DNA of 64,000 nucleotides from DATDAH01 sp963725155 (GTDB lineage: Bacteria > Actinomycetota > Acidimicrobiia > Acidimicrobiales > DATDAH01), in assembly GCA_963725155.1 (NCBI GenBank), contig CAVRXU010000008.1, forward strand, positions 1,148,743-1,212,742, written 5' to 3'. The notes beneath the pieces are model-generated. The model was given only the letters and a program-made list of their open reading frames with translations. It did not search any database and was not told the origin of the DNA. Made by a program: the position numbers and the translations under genes. Below are positions 52,204 to 59,994 of this stretch, piece by piece (the stretch's first letter is position 1; every line of letters begins with the position of its first letter).

Positions 52204-53240
52204 GACGCGGCCCGATACGCCTCGACGACCGGGGCCAGCTCGGTCGGCGTGGCCCCGTGGAGGATCACGGCATCGGCCCCCACGTCGAACTGCCGGCGGA
52301 TGGTCGCCACGCACTGCTCGGGTGAGCCGGTAGCGGCCGGCGCCAACCAGTCGTCCGGGATGAGCCTGCCGATGTGCTCCAGCTGTTCGGCCGTGGCCTT
52401 CTGGTCGATCGCCCCCGGGAAGGTGGCGACGACCTCGTCGGCCCGAAACGCCGCCAACGGGGCGGGGTCCCAGCCGTTCGTCGACACGAGCAGGTCGCCA
52501 TAGCCCTGGAGGTAGGAGGCCATGCGCCCGACGGTCTTGCGCAACCGCAGCTCCTCGGGCAGGTGATCGCCGACCGTCGCCAGGCACGACCACACGGTCA
52601 CCGAGTCGGGGTCGCGGCCGGCCTGCTCGGCCGCCTCCTTCACGGTGCGCACGCAGCGCTCGAGCGTCTCGTCGGTGAAGAAGGTGTGCAGGACCACGTC
52701 GTCGAACGCCCGCCCGGCGAGCTTCAACGACTCGGGACCGAAGGCCACCAGCAGCAGAGGGATGTCCGCATCGAACTCCGTGCCCAGGTGGAGGACCGGG
52801 AACGAACCGGCAGGTCCGTCGTGGCCGATGATCACCTCCCCCTTCCACAGCCGCCGCATGAGCCCGGCGAAGTCCTCCATCTGGGCGGTGGTGATGCGGG
52901 GGATGCCGAAGGCGTCCTGCATCGGGGCGATGCCCCGACCGAGGCCGAGGGTGAACCGCCCACCGGTGAGTGCGTGCATGGTGGTGGCGTAGGAAGCGGT
53001 CACCATCGGGTGACGAGTGTTGTGGTTGGTCGCCGCCGTCGCGATCTGGACCTCGGAGGACACCGCGGCTGCCGCGCCGCTGAGCGTGCAGGCCTCCTTG
53101 ATGTTGAAGCGCTCGGAGATGAAGGCGGTGCCGAGGCCCATCGCCTCACCGTCCCGCACCTCGTCCAGCAGCTCGACCGGCGACGGTGGCCCCCCGGCCA
53201 ACGTGTAGAAGCCCAGCGCGTCCAGTCGTCGGTCAGCCAC
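52200..53240 (-). CDS. LLM-class F420-dependent oxidoreductase (TIGR03857-like)
   Basis: 346 residues. LDALGFYTLAGGPPSPVELLDEVRDGEAMGLGTAFISERFNIKEA is the characteristic start of this actinobacterial group. TAATNHNTRHPMVTASYATTMHALTGGRFTLGLGRG and the LLLVAFGPESLKLAGRAFDDVVLHTFF segments complete the barrel. GTG at 53238-53240, with TAGTCT exactly 6 nt upstream (leaderless). It leads the LLM-phosphotransferase-SDR-SnoaL string. Confidence 0.9.
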   Translation of the reverse strand: MADRRLDALGFYTLAGGPPSPVELLDEVRDGEAMGLGTAFISERFNIKEACTLSGAAAAVSSEVQIATAATNHNTRHPMVTASYATTMHALTGGRFTLGLGRGIAPMQDAFGIPRITTAQMEDFAGLMRRLWKGEVIIGHDGPAGSFPVLHLGTEFDADIPLLLVAFGPESLKLAGRAFDDVVLHTFFTDETLERCVRTVKEAAEQAGRDPDSVTVWSCLATVGDHLPEELRLRKTVGRMASYLQGYGDLLVSTNGWDPAPLAAFRADEVVATFPGAIDQKATAEQLEHIGRLIPDDWLAPAATGSPEQCVATIRRQFDVGADAVILHGATPTELAPVVEAYRAAS

Positions 53241-53252
53241 GGGGCGAGACTA
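53241..53252 (-). promoter_or_regulatory. -10 element of leaderless LLM promoter
   Basis: On the minus strand TAGTCT (53247-53252) is followed by 6 nt and the GTG of the LLM gene; it should drive the four-gene string down to the SnoaL-like gene. Confidence 0.5.
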
Positions 53253-53263
53253 AATCCTCCCCG

Positions 53264-53349
53264 TCAGGAGCCGTCCATGTCCTGGTGCGCCATGGCGAGG
53301 GCCTCGATGCGCTCCAGGTAGGCGTCGAGGCTGTCCGCGGGCAGCGCAC
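53264..53349 (-). pseudogene. C-terminal remnant of an unidentified gene
   Basis: ALPADSLDAYLERIEALAMA, continuing as HQDMDGS and TGA (53264-53266), has the codon bias of a real C-terminus but no start and no upstream coding sequence in frame; the preceding gene ends at 53357. Probably left by a deletion. Confidence 0.4.
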
Positions 53350-53356
53350 GACAGCT

Positions 53357-54100
53357 TCATCGCCATGCCTCCCACTCGATCATCGACCGGAGCGGCCCGG
53401 CGAACTGGGGCCGTACCGCACCTGAGCGCCAGCGCTCCTCGAGCAGTGGCGTCAGGGCCTCGGTCGTCACGATCGGGTCCTCGTCCAGGTAGACGACGGT
53501 GGTGTCCTGCGGTTTGCCCTGGGTCGCCGGGTGCAGATTCCACTTGTCCGCCGACCGGTAGCGCCAGACCCCCGCCACACCCGGGATGTCAAGCACGGCC
53601 GGGTGGTGGTCGGTGTTGAGCCACTGCTCCCAGGCCCCGCTGTCCGCACCCGTCGGCTCCTCAACCACGACGAGGACGCCGCGGTGCGGGCGGAACGGCA
53701 CGACCTCGGCCGAGATCAGCGCCCGCGGCGCGGCGTGCCAAGCGAGGAGGGCGGGCATCCGCAGCTGCAGCGACGGCCGGTGCTCGGGGAAGCGACCCAT
53801 CTCGGCCAGGCGCCGCCCGAGGGCCATGAAGTCGTCGTGGGTCTCCTGGACCGGGTCACCGACCAGGTAGTTGACGAGGTTGCCGACAAGCTCGAGGTCC
53901 CCGCTCGCCGCTACCCGCGCCGCCGTGCAGTCGGCGTCGGCGAGGTACCGCAGGCCGAGCTGGATCCCCGGCAGCTGGTACTGCTCGGGCATGTGGTCGA
54001 GCAAGTGCCACCGCAGGTAGCTGCCGTCGTCATCAGGCGGTGGCGGCGGGGTGAAGCTGAAGAACGCCGCCTTCACCCGGTTCACGTGGCCGCCTGTCAT
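53357..54100 (-). CDS. Dimeric alpha-beta-barrel-like protein
   Basis: 247 residues. AAFFSFTPPPPPDDDGSYLRWHLLDHMPEQYQLPGIQLGLRYL and the second-half SGAWEQWLNTDHHPAVLDIPGVAGVWRYRSADKW look like two ferredoxin-like halves of the EthD/DABB type, each with the W-xx-DH signature. In related proteins this fold acts in haem-dependent or substrate-binding roles; no specific function is claimed. ATG at 54098-54100 overlaps the stop of a short gene upstream. Confidence 0.65.
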   Translation of the reverse strand: MTGGHVNRVKAAFFSFTPPPPPDDDGSYLRWHLLDHMPEQYQLPGIQLGLRYLADADCTAARVAASGDLELVGNLVNYLVGDPVQETHDDFMALGRRLAEMGRFPEHRPSLQLRMPALLAWHAAPRALISAEVVPFRPHRGVLVVVEEPTGADSGAWEQWLNTDHHPAVLDIPGVAGVWRYRSADKWNLHPATQGKPQDTTVVYLDEDPIVTTEALTPLLEERWRSGAVRPQFAGPLRSMIEWEAWR

Positions 54101-54249
54101 GGCGCGAGCGGGTCGGCGCGCGTCTTGCCGCTCACACCGACGTCCTCCAGGACCTCCAGCTCGGCCATCTCCTGCTCGGTGAGCACCCCATGGTCTCCCG
54201 CTTCCTCGCCGTCATGGTCGCAGAGCTCAGCTCCTCCGGTCGGCACCAA
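54097..54249 (-). CDS. Small acidic protein
   Basis: 50 residues starting at TTG 54247-54249 (or GTG 54246): LVPTGGAELCDHDGEEAGDH, then GVLTEQEMAELEVLEDVGVSGKTRADPLAP. Very acidic middle, soluble. The stop overlaps the next ATG (ATGA), and a TACACC hexamer lies 6 nt before the TTG. Real if the coupling is meaningful; otherwise a chance frame. Confidence 0.45.
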   Translation of the reverse strand: MVPTGGAELCDHDGEEAGDHGVLTEQEMAELEVLEDVGVSGKTRADPLAP

Positions 54250-54261
54250 TCCGATGGTGTA
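54250..54261 (-). promoter_or_regulatory. Possible -10 for the small acidic gene
   Basis: TACACC (54256-54261 on the minus strand) lies 6 nt before TTG 54249. Confidence 0.3.
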
Positions 54262-54316
54262 ACAGTGCGGGCCGGGGAGCGATCGGACAAGTGGTGGGCG
54301 CGAGGGTGAGGGCGTG

Positions 54317-55564
54317 ATGGACATGGATGCTCCTTCGGATGGCTCCGGACTCCTGTCGGGCTTGAGGATCGTGGAGAGCTCGGCCTTCGTGGCCGCCCCG
54401 CTCGGGGGGATGACCCTGGCCCAGCTGGGCGCGGAGGTGATCCGGGTGGATGCCATCGGTGGCGGGCTCGACTATCACCGCTGGCCGGTCACCGCGGCGG
54501 GCAACAGCCTGTTCTGGGCCGGTCTCAACAAGGGCAAGCGGTCGGTGCAGGTGGACCTGCGCACCGACGAGGGTCGGGAGCTCGTCACCGACCTCGTCAC
54601 CGCGCCCGGATCCGACGCCGGGATCCTCCTGTCCAACTTCCCCGCCGCGGGCTGGCTGGACGACGAGCGCCTGCGGTCGCGCCGGGAGGACCTGATCTAC
54701 GTCAACATCATCGGCAACCCGGACGGGACGACGGCGGTGGACTACACGGTGAACCCGTCCAGCGGGTTCGCCCTCGCCACGGGGCCGATCGGCTACGACC
54801 GGCCGACCAACCACGTGCTCCCCGCGTGGGACATCACCACCGGCCTCCACGCCGCGCTCGCCGTCGTCAGCGCCGTCCGCCACCGGGAGCGCACGGGCGA
54901 GGGGGCGTTCCTGACCATCTCCCTGGCCGACATCGCCATGGCCATGGTGGCCAACCTCGGCTACCTGGCGCAGGCCCAGGTGACGGGGGAGGATCGACTG
55001 CCGACGGGCAATGACCTGTACGGCGCGTTCGGCCGGGACTTCCCCACCCTCGACCATCGCCGGATCATGGTCGTGGCCATCTCCTTCCGGCAGTGGCAGT
55101 CGCTGGTGGACGCCACCGGCATCGCCCCCTACCTCCCGACCATCGAGGCCGCCCTCGACGTCGACCTCTCCCAGGAGGGCGACCGCTTCGAGGCTCGGGA
55201 CGCGATCGCCAGCTTCATCGGCCCCTGGGTCGCCAAGCGCACGCTCGAGGAGGTCGGGAACGCCTTCGACCAGCACGGCGTCTGCTGGGGGCCGTATCAG
55301 ACGTTCCGCCAGCTGGTGGCCGATGACTGGCGCTGCTCGCCCGACAACCCGATCTTCCACGAGCGGCACCAACCCGGGGTCGGCGAAGTCCTCGTCCCCG
55401 GCTCGCCGATCCGCCATGCCGTCCTCGACGACCATGCCGACCTCGCCCCGCTGCTCGGCCAGCACACCCTCGAGGTGTTCGGCGCCGATCTCGGGCTGAG
55501 CGACGCCGACCTGCAGGACCTCCTCGACCGCGGCGTCATCGCCGGCGCCGACAGTTCTTCGTGA
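54317..55564 (+). CDS. mct: Probable 2-methylfumaryl-CoA isomerase (mesaconyl-CoA C1-C4 CoA transferase)
   Basis: 415 residues; class III (CaiB/BaiF) CoA transferase. GLRIVESSAFVAAPLGGMTLAQLGAEVIRVDAIGGGLDYHRWPVT and FWAGLNKGKRSVQVDL closely follow what I recall of Chloroflexus Mct, and YGAFGRDFPTLD and EQHGV-type PYQTFRQL follow. Catalytic Asp likely in VLPAWDITTGLHAA. In the family it moves CoA within mesaconyl-CoA from C1 to C4. The next gene is a Meh-like hydratase, as in the 3-hydroxypropionate bicycle. GTG at 54314 is an alternative start. Confidence 0.8.
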   Translation: MDMDAPSDGSGLLSGLRIVESSAFVAAPLGGMTLAQLGAEVIRVDAIGGGLDYHRWPVTAAGNSLFWAGLNKGKRSVQVDLRTDEGRELVTDLVTAPGSDAGILLSNFPAAGWLDDERLRSRREDLIYVNIIGNPDGTTAVDYTVNPSSGFALATGPIGYDRPTNHVLPAWDITTGLHAALAVVSAVRHRERTGEGAFLTISLADIAMAMVANLGYLAQAQVTGEDRLPTGNDLYGAFGRDFPTLDHRRIMVVAISFRQWQSLVDATGIAPYLPTIEAALDVDLSQEGDRFEARDAIASFIGPWVAKRTLEEVGNAFDQHGVCWGPYQTFRQLVADDWRCSPDNPIFHERHQPGVGEVLVPGSPIRHAVLDDHADLAPLLGQHTLEVFGADLGLSDADLQDLLDRGVIAGADSSS

Positions 55565-56388
55565 GCCCCCTCGTCGAGCTGGCCGATCTCGGCCTGTCCC
55601 CCGCGGTGCATGACCTCCTCGGCTCCGACCACGCTCGCCGACTCTCGCGGACCCTCGACCTGGGCGACGACGTGCTCGCCGACGGCCACCTCCCGCTCAC
55701 CTGGCAGTGGGCCTGGTTCACCCCGGCCGTGCCCACCTCGGGCTTGCGGGACGACGGTCACCCGCGCGCCGCCCCCGACTCGGCCCTCGCGGGCATGGAG
55801 CGTCGGGTGTTCGCCGGCGGGTCCCTCGACCGCCTAGTACCCCTTCGCCTCGACGAGACGGCCGTGCGCCGCAGCCGGGTGATCGACGCCACGCACAAGG
55901 CGGGTCGAAGCGGCGACCTCTTCATCGTCACCGTGGAGCACACATACCTGCAGGACGACGAGCCGGCCCTGGTCGAGACCCAGGATCTCATCTACCGGGC
56001 CGCGGCCCCGGCGCCCGTGCCCCCTCCCGGCCCCGCGATCGAATGCCCCGATCCGGACGCCGACGTCGTCGTGCCCGACGAGCGCCTCCTCTTCCGCTAC
56101 TCGGCGCTCACGTTCAACACCCACCGGATCCACTACGACCAGCGTCACGCTCGGGAGACCGAGGGCTATCCCGACCTCGTGGTCCACGGGCCGCTGACGG
56201 CGACGCTCCTGGCCGGGGCCGCTTCCCGACGGGCGGGTCCGCTGCGCACCTTTCGCTTCCGGGCCGAGGCCCCGACCTTCGTCGGCACGGTCGTCTGGCT
56301 CCTCGTCGACGTCGACGGGACCGAAGTGCAGGCGCGGGCGGTGCGCGAGGACGGTGTCACCGTGATGTCCGCCACCGCCACGACCTGA
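55561..56388 (+). CDS. meh: Probable mesaconyl-C4-CoA hydratase (Meh-like, MaoC/FAS1-like)
   Basis: 275 residues. An N-terminal hotdog (about 1-145, LTWQWAWFTPAVPTSGLRDDGHP) and a C-terminal MaoC-like half (about 160-275) with the hydratase motif FNTHRIHYDQRHARETEGYPDLVVHGPLTATLLAG. The product in the bicycle is (S)-citramalyl-CoA. GTG at 55561 overlaps the mct stop by 4 nt, so both are made together. Adjacent to no citramalyl-CoA lyase in this window. Confidence 0.8.
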   Translation: MSPLVELADLGLSPAVHDLLGSDHARRLSRTLDLGDDVLADGHLPLTWQWAWFTPAVPTSGLRDDGHPRAAPDSALAGMERRVFAGGSLDRLVPLRLDETAVRRSRVIDATHKAGRSGDLFIVTVEHTYLQDDEPALVETQDLIYRAAAPAPVPPPGPAIECPDPDADVVVPDERLLFRYSALTFNTHRIHYDQRHARETEGYPDLVVHGPLTATLLAGAASRRAGPLRTFRFRAEAPTFVGTVVWLLVDVDGTEVQARAVREDGVTVMSATATT

Positions 56389-56405
56389 GTGGCGGAACGT
56401 ATCCC

Positions 56406-56429
56406 CAATATTGACGTCGACGTCGAAAT
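56406..56429. promoter_or_regulatory. Candidate regulator site upstream of the DUF427 genes
   Basis: CAATAT, then TGACGTC, then GACGTCGAAAT. Two overlapping GACGTC cores; the outer arrangement matches 47089-47112. Confidence 0.5.
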
Positions 56430-56447
56430 GTCGACGGCGAGGTCGAC

Positions 56448-56460
56448 TACCCTGTCCGTG
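56448..56460 (+). promoter_or_regulatory. -10 element before the DUF427-thioesterase gene
   Basis: TACCCT at 56448-56453 followed by 7 nt and GTG 56461. Confidence 0.4.
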
Positions 56461-57609
56461 GTGGCCTCCCCCGCCTCGTTGCCCTACCGGGCCCGGGCCT
56501 CGAGCGACGGCACGACGATCGCCCAGTCCGACACCGCCATCCGCCGCGACGTGGGCGACGCGGCACCCGAGCTGTGGTTCCCCCGGGCCGATGTCGACGC
56601 CGTCGCCCTCGACCAGCTCGACCCCGGCCTCTGGCGCGAGGGGACCGACGACATCGCCGAGCACATTCTGTTCGACCACGAGAAGGTGGACCTCGAGCTG
56701 GTCGACGCCCGCGACGGCGACCACGAGCGCGACGTGACCACCAAGCGCTTCCCGACCTGGGGTGACGCCGCCGACCTGGTCGAGATCCTCGACGTCCGGC
56801 CCGACGGCGAGCTCCGCTACCGCAGCGAGGCCCGTAGCGACTGGCGCCGGCCGGTGGTCGAGGGCAGCCAGATGCTCGGGCAGGCCCTGGTGGCGGCCGG
56901 CCGGCACGTCCCCGACCGCCGGGTCGCCTCGGCGTCCATGGTCTTCACCCGCGCCGCCGACGCCCGGGCGCCCTACGCCATCGAGCTGGACCCGGTCTCG
57001 GAGGGGCGGACGTTCACCGCGCTCGGCGTCCGGGCCACCCAGGGCGAGCGCACGTGCGCGGCGGGCACGGTGTTGCTCGACGTCACCGCCCCTGACGTCA
57101 TCCGCCACGCCGAGGCCGCCCCCGACGTCCCCGGCCCCTACCAGTCGACGCCATACGACATGGGGGTGACGGGCCGGGACCTGCGCATCGTCGACGACGC
57201 CTACACCGGCGACCCGGAGGCCCCGGTCGGCCCGCCCGAGCTCGACGCGTGGGTCCGGTTCCGGCCCCTGCCCGACGACCCCGCCCTCCACGCGGGGCTG
57301 GTGGCCCAGTTCACCGGTCACCTGTCGATCGCCGCCGCCCTCCGCCCGCACGCCGGCATCGGCCAGGCCCAGGCCCACGTCACGCTGTCGACGGCGATCA
57401 ACGCCATCACCGTCTCGTTCCACGCCGACGTGCGGGCCGACCAATGGCTCCTCTACCACCACCGCTCAACGGTCGCCGGCGATGGCATGACCCACGCTGA
57501 GTGCCGGGTCCACGACGAGGCCGGCGCCCTCGTGGCCTCGTTCACCGTCGACGCCATGGTGCGGGGCTTCGCCGACCCGGCCCAGGGCGACGCGAGGACG
57601 GCGCTGTGA
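56461..57609 (+). CDS. DUF427 domain fused to an acyl-CoA thioesterase II domain
   Basis: 382 residues from GTG 56461. Residues about 1-85 form one DUF427-like beta unit (AAPELWFPRADVDAVALDQLDPGLW). About 95-382 is a double-hotdog TesB thioesterase: TKRFPTWGDAADLVEILDV, RRPVVEGSQMLGQALVAAGRHVPDRRVASASMVFTRAAD, ending in LYHHRSTVAGDGMTHAECRVHDEAGALVASFTVDAMVRG. The upstream frame is open, but the conserved region starts here. It overlaps the next gene by 4 nt. The fusion suggests that DUF427 works on or next to acyl-CoA. Confidence 0.8.
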   Translation: MASPASLPYRARASSDGTTIAQSDTAIRRDVGDAAPELWFPRADVDAVALDQLDPGLWREGTDDIAEHILFDHEKVDLELVDARDGDHERDVTTKRFPTWGDAADLVEILDVRPDGELRYRSEARSDWRRPVVEGSQMLGQALVAAGRHVPDRRVASASMVFTRAADARAPYAIELDPVSEGRTFTALGVRATQGERTCAAGTVLLDVTAPDVIRHAEAAPDVPGPYQSTPYDMGVTGRDLRIVDDAYTGDPEAPVGPPELDAWVRFRPLPDDPALHAGLVAQFTGHLSIAAALRPHAGIGQAQAHVTLSTAINAITVSFHADVRADQWLLYHHRSTVAGDGMTHAECRVHDEAGALVASFTVDAMVRGFADPAQGDARTAL

Positions 57610-58334
57610 GCCTCACCGCCGCCAAGGGACCGCTGGGCCACGACCGCGCCGGCTGGTTCTCGACCGCCATGCCCGCCGGCGTCGTGTACATCGAGCCGCA
57701 CCCCCGGCGGGTGCAGGCGCTGATCGACGGGCAGGCCGTGATCGACACCGAGCGCGCCCTGATGGTGCACCGCGCCGGTCGGCCGCTGACCTACGTGTTC
57801 CCGCCGGACGAGGTCGGTGACCTCCCGACCGAGCCCGAGCCCGAAGCCCCGGGCTACGTCCATGTCCCCTGGGATGCCGTCGACGCCTGGTTCGAGGAGG
57901 GACGCCAGCTCGTGCACTACCCACCGAACCCGTACCACCGGGTCGACATCCGGCCGACCCACCGCCGTCTCCGGGTCGAGGTCGCCGGGACCACGCTGGT
58001 CGACACCGACGACACGCGGATCCTCTTCGAGACCGCGCTCGGCCCGAAGCTCTACGTCGACCCGGCCCTCGTGCGCACGGACCTGCTGCAACGGAGCGAG
58101 ACCACCAGCTACTGCAACTACAAGGGCCACGCCACGTGGTGGTCCGCCGTCGTCGACGGCACGGTGGTCGAGGACGTGGCGTGGACCTATGAGGACCCAC
58201 TGCCCGAGAGCATCGCCATCGAAGGGTTCTTCAGCTTCGATCCGGAGGTCGCCCACGTCGACGCCGAGCTCCCGGACGGCGCGGCCAGCGCCGACTGCGG
58301 TGGCGAGTGCGCGCTGCCGACGAGACCGGCCTGA
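57606..58334 (+). CDS. Tandem DUF427 protein
   Basis: 242 residues with two DUF427 units: about 25-115 (VYIEPHPRRVQALIDGQAVIDTERALMVH to PPNPYHRVDIRPTHRRL) and about 120-225 (VEVAGTTLVDTDDTRILFETALGPKLYVDPALVRTDLLQ, then SYCNYKGHATWW and WTYEDPLPESIAIEGFFSF). The ETTSYCNYKG stretch is the conserved DUF427 Cys-Tyr-Lys-Gly motif. Activity is unknown. A 16-bp perfect palindrome (CCTGACCCGGGTCAGG, 58330-58345) covers its stop. Confidence 0.85.
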   Translation: MSLTAAKGPLGHDRAGWFSTAMPAGVVYIEPHPRRVQALIDGQAVIDTERALMVHRAGRPLTYVFPPDEVGDLPTEPEPEAPGYVHVPWDAVDAWFEEGRQLVHYPPNPYHRVDIRPTHRRLRVEVAGTTLVDTDDTRILFETALGPKLYVDPALVRTDLLQRSETTSYCNYKGHATWWSAVVDGTVVEDVAWTYEDPLPESIAIEGFFSFDPEVAHVDAELPDGAASADCGGECALPTRPA

Positions 58335-58357
58335 CCCGGGTCAGGCGGGCAGGCCGC

Positions 58358-59101
58358 TCAATCGAGCGCGTCGATGACGAGGGCGGCCATGACCTCGTGG
58401 CCGAGCGCCGTCGGGTGATACGGGGTTCCGTCGGGCGACGTCGTTCCCGGCGGTCCAGCGTTGGGACGCCGGCGCGCAGGGCCGGTGTGGTCGTCGGGGT
58501 CCGCGGTACGGGTCGACGAACACCACGTCGGTGGGTGCCACCACATCGACGAAGGTCTGTTCGAGGCTTGCGCCCATCGACCGCACGATCGACGCTTCGG
58601 CGTCATCGAAGGACAGCCGCGGGGCAATTGCCTTCGGGCACTTCACGGGGGTAGGTGACGAAGACGATGACGGCGTCCGGGGCGGTAGCCGACACCGCAT
58701 CGAGCATTGAGGTCAGGCGGCCCGGGAGCGCCTCGAGGTCGGCGTCGAGGGTGTCGGGCGCCGCGCACGTGGCCGGCTCGCCGCACAAGAGCGCGGTGGC
58801 GTTGTAGCCGATGTCGTTGCCGCCGATCGAGATCGTGACGAGTCTCGTGTCGGGGGTGACCGCCTCGATCTGGGGTGGGGCGTCGCCCTGCGGCTGTGCG
58901 AGCACGTTGGGGATGGCGGCAGCGCCACAGGTGACGTCGACGAGGTCCAGGTCGTAGTGCTCGGCGAGGAGTTGCGGGTAGCTCCGCGACGACCTTCCGC
59001 ACGGCGTGCTCTGCACTGGGATGCCGAACCCCGACGCGATCGAGCTGCCGAGGGCGACGTAGCGGTCACCCGGCGACAGCTCCGTCGCCGGGTCACCGGT
59101 C
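58358..59101 (-). pseudogene. SGNH-type hydrolase, two frameshifts and no N-terminus
   Basis: Three frames together give an SGNH hydrolase: GDRYVALGSSIASGFGIP (block I), VTISIGGNDIGYNATALLCG (block III), VIVFVTYPREVPEGNCP, then in another frame RLSFDDAEASIVRSMGASLE and VVFVDPY, and in the third DGTPYHPTALGHEVMAALVI (catalytic Asp and His). Single-G insertions near 58630 and 58520 explain both shifts. No start codon or signal peptide is seen upstream of about 59100, where a plus-strand gene begins. Confidence 0.65.
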
Positions 59102-59132
59102 GTCGTCGTCGCCGCTCGACCAGTTCGTCGAG

Positions 59133-59854
59133 GTGGGCTACCTGCGCGTCGAGCAGGCGATCCCGGCGCGGTTGCGCAGCAATGCTGCGACCGCGCAATG
59201 GAGCAGCTGGAGATCCCCGCTTCGGCTCCGTGGCCCGAGCCGGTCGTCCGTGGGGTGGTCGACGGCGAGCCGTTCCACCAGGCGGCGAACGCACCGCGCC
59301 TCCTGGAAGCCGTCGGCCAGCTCCTCGAAGGCGAAGCATGGCAACCCCGACCGAACCTCGGCCTGCTCGTCATACGCTTCCCGTGCGCCGGCGATCCCGG
59401 CGACACCGGATGGCACATCGATGCAAGCTTTCCGGGTCCGACCACCGACACCCTCTACGACTGGTACGTCAACTACCGCTCCAAAGGCCGGGGTCTGCTG
59501 CTGCTGTGCCTCCTGTCGGACATCGCGGTCGAGGACGCATCCACGCGCATCCTCGAGGGCTCCCATCACGCGATCCCCCCGCTTCTCCGGCCGTTCGGTG
59601 ACGACGGCGTGATGGGGCTGTCCGCACCGCTGCCGGATCCTGAGGGACCCGTTGCCCTCGCGACGGGACTCGCCGGCGACGTCTATCTGTGCCACCCCTT
59701 CCTCGTGCACGCCGCCACCTGGCCTCACCGCGGCTCACAACCCCGGCTGATCGCACAACCGCCCATCGCCCTCGAAGGCGCCCTACGACTCGAGGACGGT
59801 GACCAGCAACTCTCGCCCGTCGCGCTCACGGTGCGGCGAGCCCTGGACACCTGA
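59133..59854 (+). pseudogene. Phytanoyl-CoA dioxygenase-like protein, frameshifted near the 5' end
   Basis: The main frame from 59198 gives 218 residues with the Fe/2-oxoglutarate oxygenase fold: GWHIDASFPG (HxD), LLCLLSDIAVEDASTRILEGSHH and YLCHPFLVHAA (distal His). Its true N-terminus, EVGYLRVEQAIP, lies in another frame just upstream (GTG 59133) and joins it (GAVAQQCCDRAMEQLEIPAS) if one base is restored near 59172. The 5' end abuts the SGNH remnant head to head without a promoter gap. Confidence 0.65.
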
Positions 59855-59982
59855 GGCGACCTCGCGGCTCCGATACGCCACGAAGGTCGACTCCATGTCG
59901 GCCCACTGGGAAGCCAGACGACCCACAGACGCCGCAGGCGGCGTCGCCGATGGCGCTGTTCAGAGCCAGTCTGTCGTGTCAC

Positions 59983-59994
59983 TACCGTTTCGGC
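59983..59994 (+). promoter_or_regulatory. -10 element of leaderless DUF2461 promoter
   Basis: TACCGT (59983-59988), 6 nt, then ATG 59995. Confidence 0.5.
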
